Assembly: GCA_030037185.1 (NCBI GenBank)
Contig: JASHRR010000426.1
Span: 1 to 12,385 of the forward strand
Reading direction: 5' to 3'
Length of the DNA stretch: 12,385 nucleotides
Source: Xanthobacteraceae bacterium
Lineage (GTDB): Bacteria > Pseudomonadota > Alphaproteobacteria > Rhizobiales > Xanthobacteraceae
The notes beneath the pieces are model-generated. The model did not search any database. It was not told the DNA's origin and saw only the letters and a program-made list of their open reading frames with translations. The position numbers and the translations under genes were made by a program. This document shows, in pieces, positions 1-8,074 of this stretch (positions are counted from its first letter, which is position 1; every line of letters begins with the position of its first letter).

Positions 1-270
1 CTGCTCGATGTAGGTCTTTAGCGATGACCAGCTGGCAAAGCCATACTCCCGCGCGATGACCCATTGAGCATCGCTGAGCTTCACATGGCCGGTAGGTTCA
101 CCCAGCGTCAGCTCGGCGAGGCGCGGATGATGGGCGCGGAAACGAGCGATCGCGGCGTCGTCACCGCGGCGCACTGCCTTGAGCAGATCCTTCGCTCGCC
201 GGCGCTCTTGAGCTAGGTCAGGCTTGGTCGGAAAATAGGCAACGACGTCGGACGCGTGGACATCGGGCAT
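1..270 (-). CDS. N-terminal part of an ankyrin-repeat-type protein (runs off the window)
   Basis: The reverse strand reads 90 open codons from ATG at 270-268 to the window edge, preceded by a good ribosome site (GGAGG, 276-280). The visible protein has a charged helix-like stretch (residues about 20-48, with RRGDDAAIARFRAHHPRLAE) followed by VKLSDAQWVIAREYGFASW at about 66-84. This pattern, a small damage- or ligand-like N-terminal module ending in 'IAREYGFASW..LK', is one I associate with the start of bacterial proteins that carry ankyrin repeats further on. No ankyrin repeat itself is visible because the gene is cut by the window edge, so the full length and function are unknown. It is divergent from the serine hydrolase at 684, with about 410 bases between them. 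No signal peptide is seen, so a cytoplasmic location is likely. It could instead be a short hypothetical protein sharing only this module. Confidence 0.65.
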   Translation of the reverse strand, partial: MPDVHASDVVAYFPTKPDLAQERRRAKDLLKAVRRGDDAAIARFRAHHPRLAELTLGEPTGHVKLSDAQWVIAREYGFASWSSLKTYIEQ

Positions 271-683
271 GAAACCCTCCTTTCATTGCGCCTGTGGTCC
301 GCAGCATCAGGCAGAAAGAAGGGAACAAACAGTAAGATGAAAACCAGGCTCAGGTGGGCACAGCCCTTCCCGCGGACCGGATGCGTCCTTCACGCAGCCG
401 ATGAGATAGCGATGAGAGCGGGCCGGATCAAGCCCTATTCGGCCCCAAACACGGCCCGTGTCGATCGTCACAATGACGCCGGCATCGCTCCGGGATCTGG
501 ACGGAAACGCTTGGCCGTGTTACGTCTGCAGTGATAACCGAGCGAATATGTTGATAGCCTTCTTCGAGCTTATCGAGAACTAACGAACGACAAGCAGTCG
601 GGCGACCGATTTGGGGAGCGTTGCTGTGCGCCTTCATCCCCGATGGGCGCTTTCGTTTGTTGTTCAAGCCGAGAAGGCCCTCC
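271..683. other. Intergenic region between divergent genes
   Basis: About 410 bases separate the minus-strand ankyrin-type gene from the plus-strand serine hydrolase. It must hold both promoters, but I cannot pick out convincing -35/-10 pairs. Open frames here have no recognisable protein features and no good start context. The last 60 bases share short blocks (TTGCT.TG and TCAAGCCGAG) with the leader of the paralogous gene at 2741, so part of this leader was probably included in the duplication. Confidence 0.5.
671..677 (+). promoter_or_regulatory. Ribosome binding site fixing the start at 684
   Basis: GAGAAGG lies 6 bases before ATG 684. It favours this ATG over the upstream in-frame TTG at 621, which would add 21 residues and would sit too close to its own purine run. 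Confidence 0.6.
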
Positions 684-2441
684 ATGCCCAACTCATCCGA
701 AGCGCCCACGGCGCCAACTATTTCGTTTATCTCTGATCTCGATCGTCTGGCCGTCAATACCATGGCCGACTGGAAGGTGCCCGGTGCGGCGCTTGCCTTG
801 GTGCAGAACGGCAAGGTCGTGCTGACCCGCCCTTACGGTCAGCGCGATGTCGAGGCGGACTTGCCGGTTACACCAGAGACGCAATTCGCGATCTGCTCGA
901 TCACCAAGTCATTGACCGCGACGGCCCTGGCGCTGCTACACCATGAGGGGCGGCTCGACTGGACCAAACCAGTGCGCGACTACTTGCCCGAGTTTCGCCT
1001 AAGCGACCCGATCGCGACCGAACGTATCAACGTGCTCGATCTGCTGTGTCATCGCACGGGGTTGCCGCGCCATGACTGGCTACACGACCCCGGCGATCTC
1101 GCGCCGGCCGACATGCTCGGCCTGATGCGGCATCTTGAATTGAGTCGCGATGTGCGGAGCGCCTTTCAATACAACAACCTTTGCTACAACGTTGCAGGCC
1201 TGCTCGTCGAACGCCTGAGTGGACAAAGCTATGAGGCGTTCATCCGTGCCCGTCTGACCGACCGGCTCGGCATGAACGTCGGCTTCAGCCTGGACGATCT
1301 CGAAGCCTCAAAGGAGCCGGCGCGACCGTACATGATGCATACGCACGAGGACATGCGGCTGCCCGCTATGCGACTGCCGATCCGGGCCACCGCGTCTGGC
1401 GCAATGACAACCTCGGTCGCGGACTTCGCGAACTGGATGCGGCTGCATCTTGGCTCAGGCGAATTGGATGGCGAACGCCTGTTGCCGGCAGCACTAATGG
1501 GCGAACTCCATGCGCCGCGTGTCTATATCCTGCCGCAGTCCCCCTTTGCGGAGTTCGGCGATGGGCATTACGGCCTCGGCTTCCAGTGCATCAGCTACCG
1601 CGGCGACCGGCTGGTCTGGCATGGCGGTGGTTGGCCCGGCTGGAATACGCAGATGACGCTGGTGCCCGATTTTGGCATCGGCGTTGCCGTCTTCACCAAC
1701 CGCAGTCCGAACGCAGTGACGGAAACGCTGACCTACTACATCATCGACCGACTGCGTGGCCGCGAGCCGGTCGCATGGCGCGAGCGCTTCCGTCAGCGGC
1801 GCGACGAAAGCATCGCCCATATTCAGGCCAGCAAGGACGTGCGAGAGAAGGCCGGCCGCGCCAACACGCGGCCGGCGCACGAGCTTGCTGCCTATTCCGG
1901 CGACTACGGTCACCCCGCCTACGGGGTGATGTCGATCAGGGAACAAGACGGCGCGCTGCACTGGTCCTGGCGCGGGCTGTTCGCCACTATGGCGCACCGT
2001 CACTACGAGACCTTCGAATTGCCGGAGGTGCCGGACCGCCTTTTGCCGGATCGGCTTGCCATCACGTTCCTGACCGACCGCGACGGGAACATTGTCAGTC
2101 TCTCAGCGCCACTTGAACCTGCGGTGAAGGACATCGTCTTACGTTCCGCGAACGCTGTGTCGGCATCTTCAAAGAGGGCCCGACGGCGCATCGCGTCACG
2201 CTGGATGAGCAGGGCCGGCTCGCGTTGAAGCCCGATGGCCAACCTGCCTATCGCCTCGTGCCTGAGCAAGGCCGGCAGTTTCGCATCGTTGAACTAGAGG
2301 GTGCTGTCGAATTTTTTGGTGGAAGCGACGATCGATGAACTGATCTTCCGTCAACCGAACGGAACGTTCGTCGCCGAGCGCGTGAAAGGAGATAAGGCCT
2401 CGAGCGCGGGCGGATCAGCGAAGCTTGATCCAATCACCTAG
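684..2441 (+). pseudogene. Serine hydrolase, class C beta-lactamase fold, with frameshifted C-terminal domain
   Basis: From ATG 684 an intact frame of 514 codons ends at 2228. It carries the marks of the beta-lactamase/penicillin-binding-like serine hydrolases: the nucleophile motif SITK (residues 72-75), the YxN motif YNN (163-165) and an HGGG box (313-316) in the place of KTG. The family includes esterases, D-aminopeptidases and lactone or amide hydrolases, so the substrate is not predictable. There is no signal peptide. Compared with the intact paralogue at 2741, two breaks are visible. At about 2140-2143 roughly 30 bases are missing and the frame changes, after which FRERCVGIF and FRIVELEGAVEFF are readable. 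At a T6 run (2312-2317) the frame changes again, after which IDELIFRQPNGTFVAERVKG continues to a stop at 2439-2441. The catalytic domain is complete and may still fold as a 514-residue protein with an aberrant end, so 'pseudogene' applies strictly to the full-length form. Sequencing error at the T run is possible. Confidence 0.75.
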
Positions 2442-2556
2442 AAATGGCCGGTGACGCCTGCGGTTCAATAGAAAGGAGGGCAACTCGGGCTGGCAACTCT
2501 CGAAATGAACCAAGGGTACACTAATTTCCCGCGCACCTGGCCTGGAATAGGCCGCG

Positions 2557-2665
2557 ATGTCCGCACCCGGCCCGAAGCCGGAGTGAGGACCCTCGTCTTG
2601 GCACATCCGCAGTTGAGGTAACTCCGGACGTGACAGTCACCGTCAGATCGGCAGCTCATGACCCT
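2557..2665 (+). repeat. Dispersed intergenic repeat, copy A
   Basis: This copy shares with 5729-5838 the core GGCCCGAAGCCGGAGTG, then GGACCCTCGTCTTGGCAC, then TCCGGACGTG, and an end resembling ATCGGC..C.CATGACCC. It fills most of the gap between the two serine hydrolases. The gap's other part (2442-2556) shows nothing I recognise. Similar rhizobial dispersed sequences are often mis-annotated as tiny proteins. Confidence 0.8.
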
Positions 2666-2727
2666 TAGTGGTCATCAAATCTCTCCGGAATTTTGCTATG
2701 TTTGACCGCGCTCAAGCCGAGGCAATC

Positions 2728-2732
2728 GAGGA
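2728..2732 (+). promoter_or_regulatory. Ribosome binding site fixing the start at 2741
   Basis: GAGGA lies 8 bases before ATG 2741. The upstream in-frame TTG at 2693 has no comparable site, so the shorter protein is preferred. Confidence 0.55.
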
Positions 2733-2740
2733 CCTCTCCG

Positions 2741-4513
2741 ATGGCATCCCAATCTGGTGCCGATAGCGAATCGATCGGACCCTTCATTCCCGAACTCGAA
2801 CATGTCATCGCGGAGGCGATGGACGAGTGGAAGATTCCGGGACTCGCCATCGCGGTGGTGCAAAACGGGGAGGTGGCGCTCGTCAGCGCCTATGGCCTTC
2901 GCGATGTCGAAGCCGGCTTGAAGGTGACAACCGACACGCAGTTTCTGATCGGCTCGGTTACAAAGTCGTTCACCGCTACGGGCTTGGCCCTTTTGATGGA
3001 CGAACGGCGCCTTGACTGGAAGAAGCCGGTGCGGGATTACATCCCGGAATTCCGGTTGCATGATGCGGTCGCTACCGAACGCATCACGGTGCGCGATTTG
3101 CTCTGCCATCATTCCGGACTACCGCGTCACGACTGGATTTGGATACCCGGCGATCTGTCACCTGCGCAAATGCTCACAGCAATGCGCTATCTGGAGCCGA
3201 GCGACGACATTCGCAGCACCTTCCAATACCTGAACCTCGGTTATCTCGTTGCAAGCATGGTGGCCGAACGCGTCAGCGGTCAGAGTTGGACGGAATTTAC
3301 CCGCGCTCGGCTGACCGACGAGCTGCACATGAATGTGACGTTCACGGTGGAGGACCTCGCCGCAGCCGCCGATGCCGCCGCGCCCTACTCGATGGACGGG
3401 GACACCCGCCTGCGCACGAAACGCTGGCCGATCCGCGTGCAGGCGGCGGGCAGCATCAACACCTCAATTGCGAGCTTCGCCAACTGGCTGCGCCTTCATC
3501 TCGATAACGGCGAGTTTGAGGGACAACGGCTACTGTCACCGGCCTTGATACAGCAACTTCAGACGCCGCGCGTGCATGAAGCGGTGCCGGCATTCGCCGA
3601 GTACGGTGATATGCATTGCGGGCTCGGCTTCCGCTTGATCAGCTATCGCGGCGAGCGCGTCGTGCTCCACGGAGGGGGCTGGATCGGCTGGGGTACGCGG
3701 ATGGCGATGCTGCCCGATCGTGGCGTCGGTGTTGCCGTGTTCACTAATCGTAATCCAAGCGCGGTTCCTGAAATCCTCGCCAATTATGTCTTCGACCGGG
3801 TGTGCGGCAAAGAGCCGGTACCCTGGCTCGATCGTTATCGTGAGCTCCGCCGCAAATCATTGGCACAGCTCGACGTTGACCGGCAGGCCCGGAAAGCGAC
3901 GCGGCGGCTAAACACCCGGCCCAGCCATGACCTCGCCGATTATGCCGGCGATTACGACCATCCCGCCTACGGCCGGATCACAATCACCAATGTCGAAGGC
4001 AAATTGAACTGGGCGTATCGTGGTATGTCCGAGCCGCTCGCGCATCGACATTACCATACGTTCGAGCTGCGCGAGGCGCCCGCCGAGAGCCTTCGGGCCG
4101 CGTTGCAGCCTAACCAGTTTACTATCTCATTTTCCTCCGACCGTGAAGGAAACATTGCGAGTCTGGCGGTGCCGTTCGAGCCGCTCGTTAACGACATCGT
4201 CTTCACCCGCCTTGCCGGCGGCGATTGCATGAATCCTGCCTTCCGTCAGCACTGCACCGGCACGTTCATCAGCCAGGGAGTGACGACTGTTGTTGTCGGG
4301 CAGGACAAGGATGGACAACTCACGCTGACAGTTGGGAGCCAACCAACCTACAAACTCCGTCCCTACCAGAGCCGAACCTTCGTCATCGATGAGCTCGAAG
4401 GCTTCCGAGTGGAATTCCACCTCGGTGCGGATGGGGAAGTTCATGAATTGATCTTCCATCAGCCGAATGGAACATTCCTGGCGCGGCGACCCGTGGGGGC
4501 CGAGCGTCGCTGA
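2741..4513 (+). CDS. Serine hydrolase, class C beta-lactamase fold (intact paralogue)
   Basis: This 590-residue protein is collinear with the product of the gene at 684, with long shared blocks such as QNG.V, RDVEA, LALL, KPVRDY.PEFRL, GLPRHDW and ARLTD. The catalytic motifs fall at the same places: SVTK (72-75) with Ser72 as nucleophile and Lys75 as general base, YLN (163-165), and HGGG (310-313). After about residue 370 comes a linker rich in Arg and Lys, then a beta-rich C-terminal region ending in EVHELIFHQPNGTFLARR. That region is like the small domain often attached to these hydrolases and is probably accessory to substrate binding. No signal peptide or membrane segment is seen, so the enzyme is likely cytoplasmic. 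The family covers esterases and peptidases; actual beta-lactamase activity is not implied. The tandem arrangement and 299-base gap suggest a local duplication. The stop is 155 bases from the convergent gene at 4669. Confidence 0.85.
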   Translation: MASQSGADSESIGPFIPELEHVIAEAMDEWKIPGLAIAVVQNGEVALVSAYGLRDVEAGLKVTTDTQFLIGSVTKSFTATGLALLMDERRLDWKKPVRDYIPEFRLHDAVATERITVRDLLCHHSGLPRHDWIWIPGDLSPAQMLTAMRYLEPSDDIRSTFQYLNLGYLVASMVAERVSGQSWTEFTRARLTDELHMNVTFTVEDLAAAADAAAPYSMDGDTRLRTKRWPIRVQAAGSINTSIASFANWLRLHLDNGEFEGQRLLSPALIQQLQTPRVHEAVPAFAEYGDMHCGLGFRLISYRGERVVLHGGGWIGWGTRMAMLPDRGVGVAVFTNRNPSAVPEILANYVFDRVCGKEPVPWLDRYRELRRKSLAQLDVDRQARKATRRLNTRPSHDLADYAGDYDHPAYGRITITNVEGKLNWAYRGMSEPLAHRHYHTFELREAPAESLRAALQPNQFTISFSSDREGNIASLAVPFEPLVNDIVFTRLAGGDCMNPAFRQHCTGTFISQGVTTVVVGQDKDGQLTLTVGSQPTYKLRPYQSRTFVIDELEGFRVEFHLGADGEVHELIFHQPNGTFLARRPVGAERR

Positions 4514-4520
4514 GCCTGGA

Positions 4521-4612
4521 TGTCTGAATCTGGCCCACCTCTGACGGACTTCCGCGGTGCACCAAAGTCGTCAGCCATCTGACGTACTACGGACGTGCCG
4601 GTCGAACGGCCG
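4521..4612 (+). repeat. Dispersed intergenic repeat, copy E (most diverged)
   Basis: The segment GCACCAAAGTCGTCAGCC, then TACTACGGACGTGCCGG, matches GCAGCAAAGTCGTCAGCT and TACGCCGGACGTGCTGCC in copy C. The left third is only weakly similar (TGGCCCA). It lies between the convergent genes ending at 4513 and 4669. No clear hairpin-plus-T-run terminator was found in the same gap. Confidence 0.6.
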
Positions 4613-4668
4613 CCATAGCCGCTTTTGAGGAGCTGCCGGGCTGCAAGCGTCAGCCGCAACTCAGGTAC

Positions 4669-5640
4669 TTATTCGATCACCTCGTTGGCAAGCGAGAGCA
4701 CGTTGACCGGCACGTCAAGCCCGATTGCCTTGGCGGTCTGGAGATTGAGGACCAGATCGTACCGAGAGGGAGGTTGGAGCGGCAAGCCGGCGGGCGTTTC
4801 GCCTTTGAGAATGCGGTCGATGTAGGACGCGGCCTGAGCGAAAGACTGCGCAATGTCTGTTCCATAAGAAATCAGGCCGCCATCGGCTGTGAAAAACCGA
4901 TGGCCGTAGATCGCCGGCACGCGATACCGCGCGGTTGCCCTGATGATCCGAAGGCGAAGGAGCGCGGTGATGAAGCTCGGCATCACGACGAGACCGCCAT
5001 TCGGCTCGGCTGCAAACTGCGCGATCGTAGTTTCAAGCGTAGGCTCACCCGGGCCGGGTCGGGGTAGGGCCACGGGCGCAAGCTTCAGTCCATGTGCAGC
5101 CGCCGCCGCCTCAGCGGCCTGCAAAAAGTCCTCGGGGGCGCCCGGTGGCGCATGCATAAAACCCACGCGTTCGATCCCGGGCACGAGGTCTCTGAGCACC
5201 GAAACCCATTTTTCGACCACCTGGGGCTCGATGGCGATAATGCCCGTGACGTTGTCGAAATGACGACCGATGCCCGCATATGTCACGTTCGCAAAAACAA
5301 TCGGAGTGGTTCTCGTTGCAACCGACGTGAATGCCAAAGTCGGCTCGTTGGTGACGAGGATCGCGTCCGCATTCAAATTCACCATCTCCGCCGCATAGGC
5401 TCGCAGCTGATCTGGTGGGTTGCGGGGCAACCAACGATATTCGATCCGTAGGTCGATGCCCTCTTTCCAGCCCAACTCCGCCAGTTTCCGTTCCAAGGCG
5501 TCGACCCGGCGGCTTGCTTCGGGGTCTTGTTCGGATAATCCCATCAGCACGCCAATGCGCCGCACGTTATCGGGCTGCTGCGCGCGCGCCGCAAACGGCC
5601 ACGCCACCGCAAGCCCGGCGATGAACTCCCGCCGTCGCAT
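4669..5640 (-). CDS. ABC transporter substrate-binding protein (orphan, periplasmic)
   Basis: A complete 323-residue protein starts at ATG 5640, with GGAG at 5648-5651 as ribosome site. Residues 1-20 form an export signal with a twin-arginine-like start (MRRREF), a short hydrophobic stretch and an AARA cleavage site before QQP, so the mature protein is expected in the periplasm. The body (RRIGVLMG, then EYRWLPRNPPDQLRAYAAEMV, ..DAILVTNEP.., ..TPIVFANV.., and the end NLQTAKAIGLDVP) is typical of the ABC_sub_bind family (Pfam PF04392, TrpX-like), which is greatly expanded in Bradyrhizobium-type genomes. Ligands in this family are aromatic or other small organic compounds in the few known cases; the ligand here is unknown. 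No permease or ATPase gene lies beside it, so it would have to use a transporter encoded elsewhere. It is convergent with the serine hydrolase and divergent from the Bug gene at 5929. Confidence 0.9.
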   Translation of the reverse strand: MRRREFIAGLAVAWPFAARAQQPDNVRRIGVLMGLSEQDPEASRRVDALERKLAELGWKEGIDLRIEYRWLPRNPPDQLRAYAAEMVNLNADAILVTNEPTLAFTSVATRTTPIVFANVTYAGIGRHFDNVTGIIAIEPQVVEKWVSVLRDLVPGIERVGFMHAPPGAPEDFLQAAEAAAAAHGLKLAPVALPRPGPGEPTLETTIAQFAAEPNGGLVVMPSFITALLRLRIIRATARYRVPAIYGHRFFTADGGLISYGTDIAQSFAQAASYIDRILKGETPAGLPLQPPSRYDLVLNLQTAKAIGLDVPVNVLSLANEVIE

Positions 5641-5728
5641 CCCTGATCTCCGATGGCTGATTGTATCAGCCTATTGCAGTCTGAGATGCATTGGAACCGC
5701 TGTTCCCGCCCCAAAAACTGTGCTCCGA

Positions 5729-5838
5729 ATGTCCGTTGGCCCGAAGCCGGAGTGGCGGACCCTCGTCTTGGCACTTCTGTAGTTGAAGTAAATCCGGACG
5801 TGCCAGTTATCGAGTCTGATCGGCCGCCCATGACCCGA
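5729..5838 (+). repeat. Dispersed intergenic repeat, copy B
   Basis: The sequence begins ATGTCCGTTGGCCCGAAGCC and ends in CCCATGACCCGA. It is closely similar to copy A, and its two ends also match copy C (GTCCGTTGGCCC..., CCGGACGTG, TCGGCC...TGACCC). It sits in the divergent promoter region between the ABC binding protein and the Bug gene. By chance it is open in the Bug reading frame, which artificially lengthens that ORF. Confidence 0.8.
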
Positions 5839-5928
5839 AAGCGACCGTCCGAGCCCAGGACGGCCCGGGCGCAACGTGGTAGGCTTTTTGCATCGGACCC
5901 AGCGCGGTCCTCGGCATCGGGGGCCTTA

Positions 5929-6900
5929 ATGCAACGTCGGGAATTCATCACGCTTATTGGCGCCGCGGCGATGATGCCCGCGGTTGCCCGCGCGGCGGAG
6001 TCCTACCCGACCCGGCCGATCAGGCTGGTCGTGCCGTATCCCCCGGGCGGCGGCACCGACATCGTCGCGCGCCTGCTCGGCCAAAAGCTGCACGAGAGCC
6101 TGGGCAAGCCCCTCGTGATCGATAATCGCGGCGGGGCCGGCGGGACGATCGGCACCGCGCTCGCCGCCAAGTCCGCGCCTGATGGCTACACATTGCTCCT
6201 GGTGCCGACGAGCCATGTCATCAACCCGAGCATCTACGCACGGCTGCCCTACGACACCGAAAAGGACTTCGCGCCGATCACCGTGGTCGCTTCTGCGGCT
6301 ATCCTGATGGTGACGAATTCGCGTATCCCCGCCAGCACTATCCGTGAATTCGTCCTGGCCGCCAAAGCGCAGCCGCAGACCCTGGCAAACTACGGTTCGG
6401 CGGGCGCCGGCACGGTGTTCCATCTCACTGGCGAGCTGTTCAAGCAGCTCTCCGGCTTATCGCTGCAGCACGTGCCCTACCGCGGTGGCGCCCCGACCAT
6501 CACCGCGCTGCTCGCAGGCGAGATCCAGCTCGCCTTCGAGACGATGTTGGCGCTGCAGCCCCATGTCCGTGCAAGCACGCTGCGCGCGCTCGCGGTGACG
6601 GGTCCCCGGCGCAGCGCCATCATGCCCGACATTCCGACCACCGCTGAATCTGGTTTCCCGCCGCTAGTCGCCGACAATGCCTACGCGCTGTTCGCGCCGG
6701 CCGCGACGCCCGCGCCAATCCTGGCGCGGCTACACAAGGCAACGGTGGCCGCTCTCGCCCTAAGTGAGGTGCGCGCCCAACTGCGCGAGCAGGGCGCCGA
6801 GGTGGTCGGCGGCAGCCCGGCGGAGCTTGCCGCTTACGTCAAAGCTGAGATTCCGAAATGGGCCGCGCTGGCGCGCGAGGCCGGCGTGAAGCCTGAATAG
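5929..6900 (+). CDS. Bug/TctC-family tripartite tricarboxylate transporter substrate-binding protein
   Basis: The protein is 323 residues from ATG 5929. The open frame extends back to 5653, but that extension runs through repeat B, and the residues before 5929 look random. The chosen start gives a proper export signal: MQRREF (twin-arginine-like), a hydrophobic core, and a cleavage site near residue 23 (ARA). Then come family landmarks: YPTRPIRLVVPYPPGGGTD (26-44), DNRGGAGG, SAPDGYTLL, YDTEKDFAPI, VPYRGG, and the late MPDIPTTAESG. Length is typical of the family. Bug proteins are periplasmic and bind small carboxylates or other organic compounds. Membrane partners of the TctA/TctB type are absent here, as is usual for orphan members. 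The aldolase gene starts 13 bases after its stop, so they are probably cotranscribed and the ligand may be a substrate or precursor for that enzyme. The ribosome site is weak (GGGGG, about 5919-5923). Confidence 0.88.
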   Translation: MQRREFITLIGAAAMMPAVARAAESYPTRPIRLVVPYPPGGGTDIVARLLGQKLHESLGKPLVIDNRGGAGGTIGTALAAKSAPDGYTLLLVPTSHVINPSIYARLPYDTEKDFAPITVVASAAILMVTNSRIPASTIREFVLAAKAQPQTLANYGSAGAGTVFHLTGELFKQLSGLSLQHVPYRGGAPTITALLAGEIQLAFETMLALQPHVRASTLRALAVTGPRRSAIMPDIPTTAESGFPPLVADNAYALFAPAATPAPILARLHKATVAALALSEVRAQLREQGAEVVGGSPAELAAYVKAEIPKWAALAREAGVKPE

Positions 6901-6913
6901 CAGAGGATGAGCC

Positions 6914-7696
6914 ATGACGGACGTGATCATTCGCAACAAGGCCGAATACCACGCGCGCACCGCCGAGCAGATCGCGCGCCATCTGGCGGTACCGCCGTGG
7001 TCGTTGCGCCAGAAGATCGCGCTCACCTGCCGCATTCTCGCGGCCGAAGGCCACGAATCGGCGCTCGCCGGCCAGATTACCGCGCGGGGCGACCGGGCGG
7101 GCACCTACTGGATGCTGAGCTTCGGCCTCGGCTTCGACGAGGCGCGCGCCTGCAACATTGTGCTCGTCGACGACGACCTCAATTTGCTCGAAGGCGACGG
7201 CATGGTGAACCCCTCGAACCGCTTTCATCTGTGGATTTACCGCCATCGGCCGGACGTGACGGCGATCGTCCACACGCATCCGCCTCATTGCTCGGCGCTG
7301 TCGATGACCGGACAGCCGCTGATCGCGGCCCATATGGACACTGCAATGTTCCACGACGACTGCGCCTATCTCCCCGAATGGCCGGGACCGCCGATCGGCG
7401 ACGAGGAAGGCCGGATCATTCATGAGGCGCTCGGCGACAAGCGCGCCATTCTGCTTGCCCATCACGGTCAACTGGTCGCGACCTCGAGCATTGAAGAAGC
7501 GGCCGTGCTCGCAATCTTCATCGAACGGGCCGCACGCATGCAGGTGCTCGCGCAGTCGGTTGGCAGCATCAAACCGATCAATCCGGCCATGGCGCGCGAG
7601 GCGCACGATTACCGGCTTCAGCCGCGGGTCGTCGCCGCGACATTCCATTATTTTGCCCGGCGCGTGCTTAAGCAGGACCGTGACGCCCTGGATTAG
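6914..7696 (+). CDS. Class II aldolase/adducin-family protein
   Basis: A 260-residue protein starts at ATG 6914 with GAGGA at 6903-6907. The fold marks are QKIALTCRILAAEG (33-46), the zinc-binding box HTHPPH (120-125; His120 and His122 as probable ligands) and a later AHHG (182-185) giving the third histidine. The known family holds zinc-dependent sugar-phosphate aldolases and epimerases such as fuculose-phosphate aldolase, as well as decarboxylase-like members. Soil-bacterial members of this length next to Bug proteins are usually annotated only as 'class II aldolase'. It is expected to be cytoplasmic and to act on a hydroxy- or keto-acid derived from the compound taken up with the help of the upstream binding protein, but this is inference from context. 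It is the last gene of the two-gene operon; a large hairpin follows 22 bases after its stop. Confidence 0.87.
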   Translation: MTDVIIRNKAEYHARTAEQIARHLAVPPWSLRQKIALTCRILAAEGHESALAGQITARGDRAGTYWMLSFGLGFDEARACNIVLVDDDLNLLEGDGMVNPSNRFHLWIYRHRPDVTAIVHTHPPHCSALSMTGQPLIAAHMDTAMFHDDCAYLPEWPGPPIGDEEGRIIHEALGDKRAILLAHHGQLVATSSIEEAAVLAIFIERAARMQVLAQSVGSIKPINPAMAREAHDYRLQPRVVAATFHYFARRVLKQDRDALD

Positions 7697-7718
7697 CTGG
7701 ATACCGCAGCTATTGTGA

Positions 7719-7781
7719 AGGTTTCCAGGCGGCGGCCGTCACAAACATTCCCCCACCGACGCGGCCGGCGTCTGGAAACCT
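7719..7781. repeat. Long near-perfect hairpin, possibly the end of the IS91-type element
   Basis: The left arm 7719-7740 (AGGTTTCCAGGCGGCGGCCG then TC) pairs with the right arm 7758-7781, with 10 perfect outer pairs (AGGTTTCCAG/CTGGAAACCT) and few mismatches further in. The loop is about 17 bases. There is no T run, so a classical terminator is unlikely, though it could still stop or stabilise the aldolase transcript. IS91-family elements lack terminal inverted repeats but carry hairpins near their ends. This hairpin lies downstream of the transposase remnant, where the origin end would be. Confidence 0.7.
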
Positions 7782-8074
7782 CCAAGGGACGAAACCGCGG
7801 GAGGGGGCACGTATGAGGCGGTGCCGCGCGCTCAGCTATGGGGATTTAGCAGCGAGCGGGCCACAGCTGAGCTCAGCAGCGAGGGTCAATAGCGCGCTGA
7901 GGATGACGATGCAGGTCCGGGCGATGCGTTCGTTTGATCTGCGGGCCGGTGTATCGGTGAAGAGCGGTGGGGCTGTTGGGTGGGCAAGGGAGAGTGGGAG
8001 CGAGCTGAGGCGTGGCCGGCTAAGGAGCGACCAGACAGGCGAGCGGCTTTTCGGCGAGGGCACTGAGATTCTCA
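7782..8074. other. Stretch between the hairpin and the transposase stop, no gene
   Basis: About 290 bases downstream of the transposase pseudogene (minus strand). Both strands have open frames, but they are rich in Arg and Ser with no recognisable domain and look like non-coding GC-rich sequence. It is most simply the 3' untranslated end of the IS91-type element. Confidence 0.5.

Noticed and set aside
256..534. 92-codon plus-strand open frame in the first intergenic region
   Set aside because: It overlaps the start of the better supported ankyrin-type gene and shows no domain.
684..4513. Calling the serine hydrolases beta-lactamases (antibiotic resistance)
   Set aside because: They have HGGG in place of KTG, lack a signal peptide and have a large extra domain; these features fit the wider esterase/peptidase group better.
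5653..5928. N-terminal extension of the Bug protein from ATG 5653
   Set aside because: The extension runs through dispersed repeat B and would bury the obvious signal peptide that begins at 5929.
6839..7648. 269-codon minus-strand open frame
   Set aside because: It is antisense to the aldolase, rich in Arg and His, and has no family resemblance; the opposite strand carries clear zinc-site motifs.
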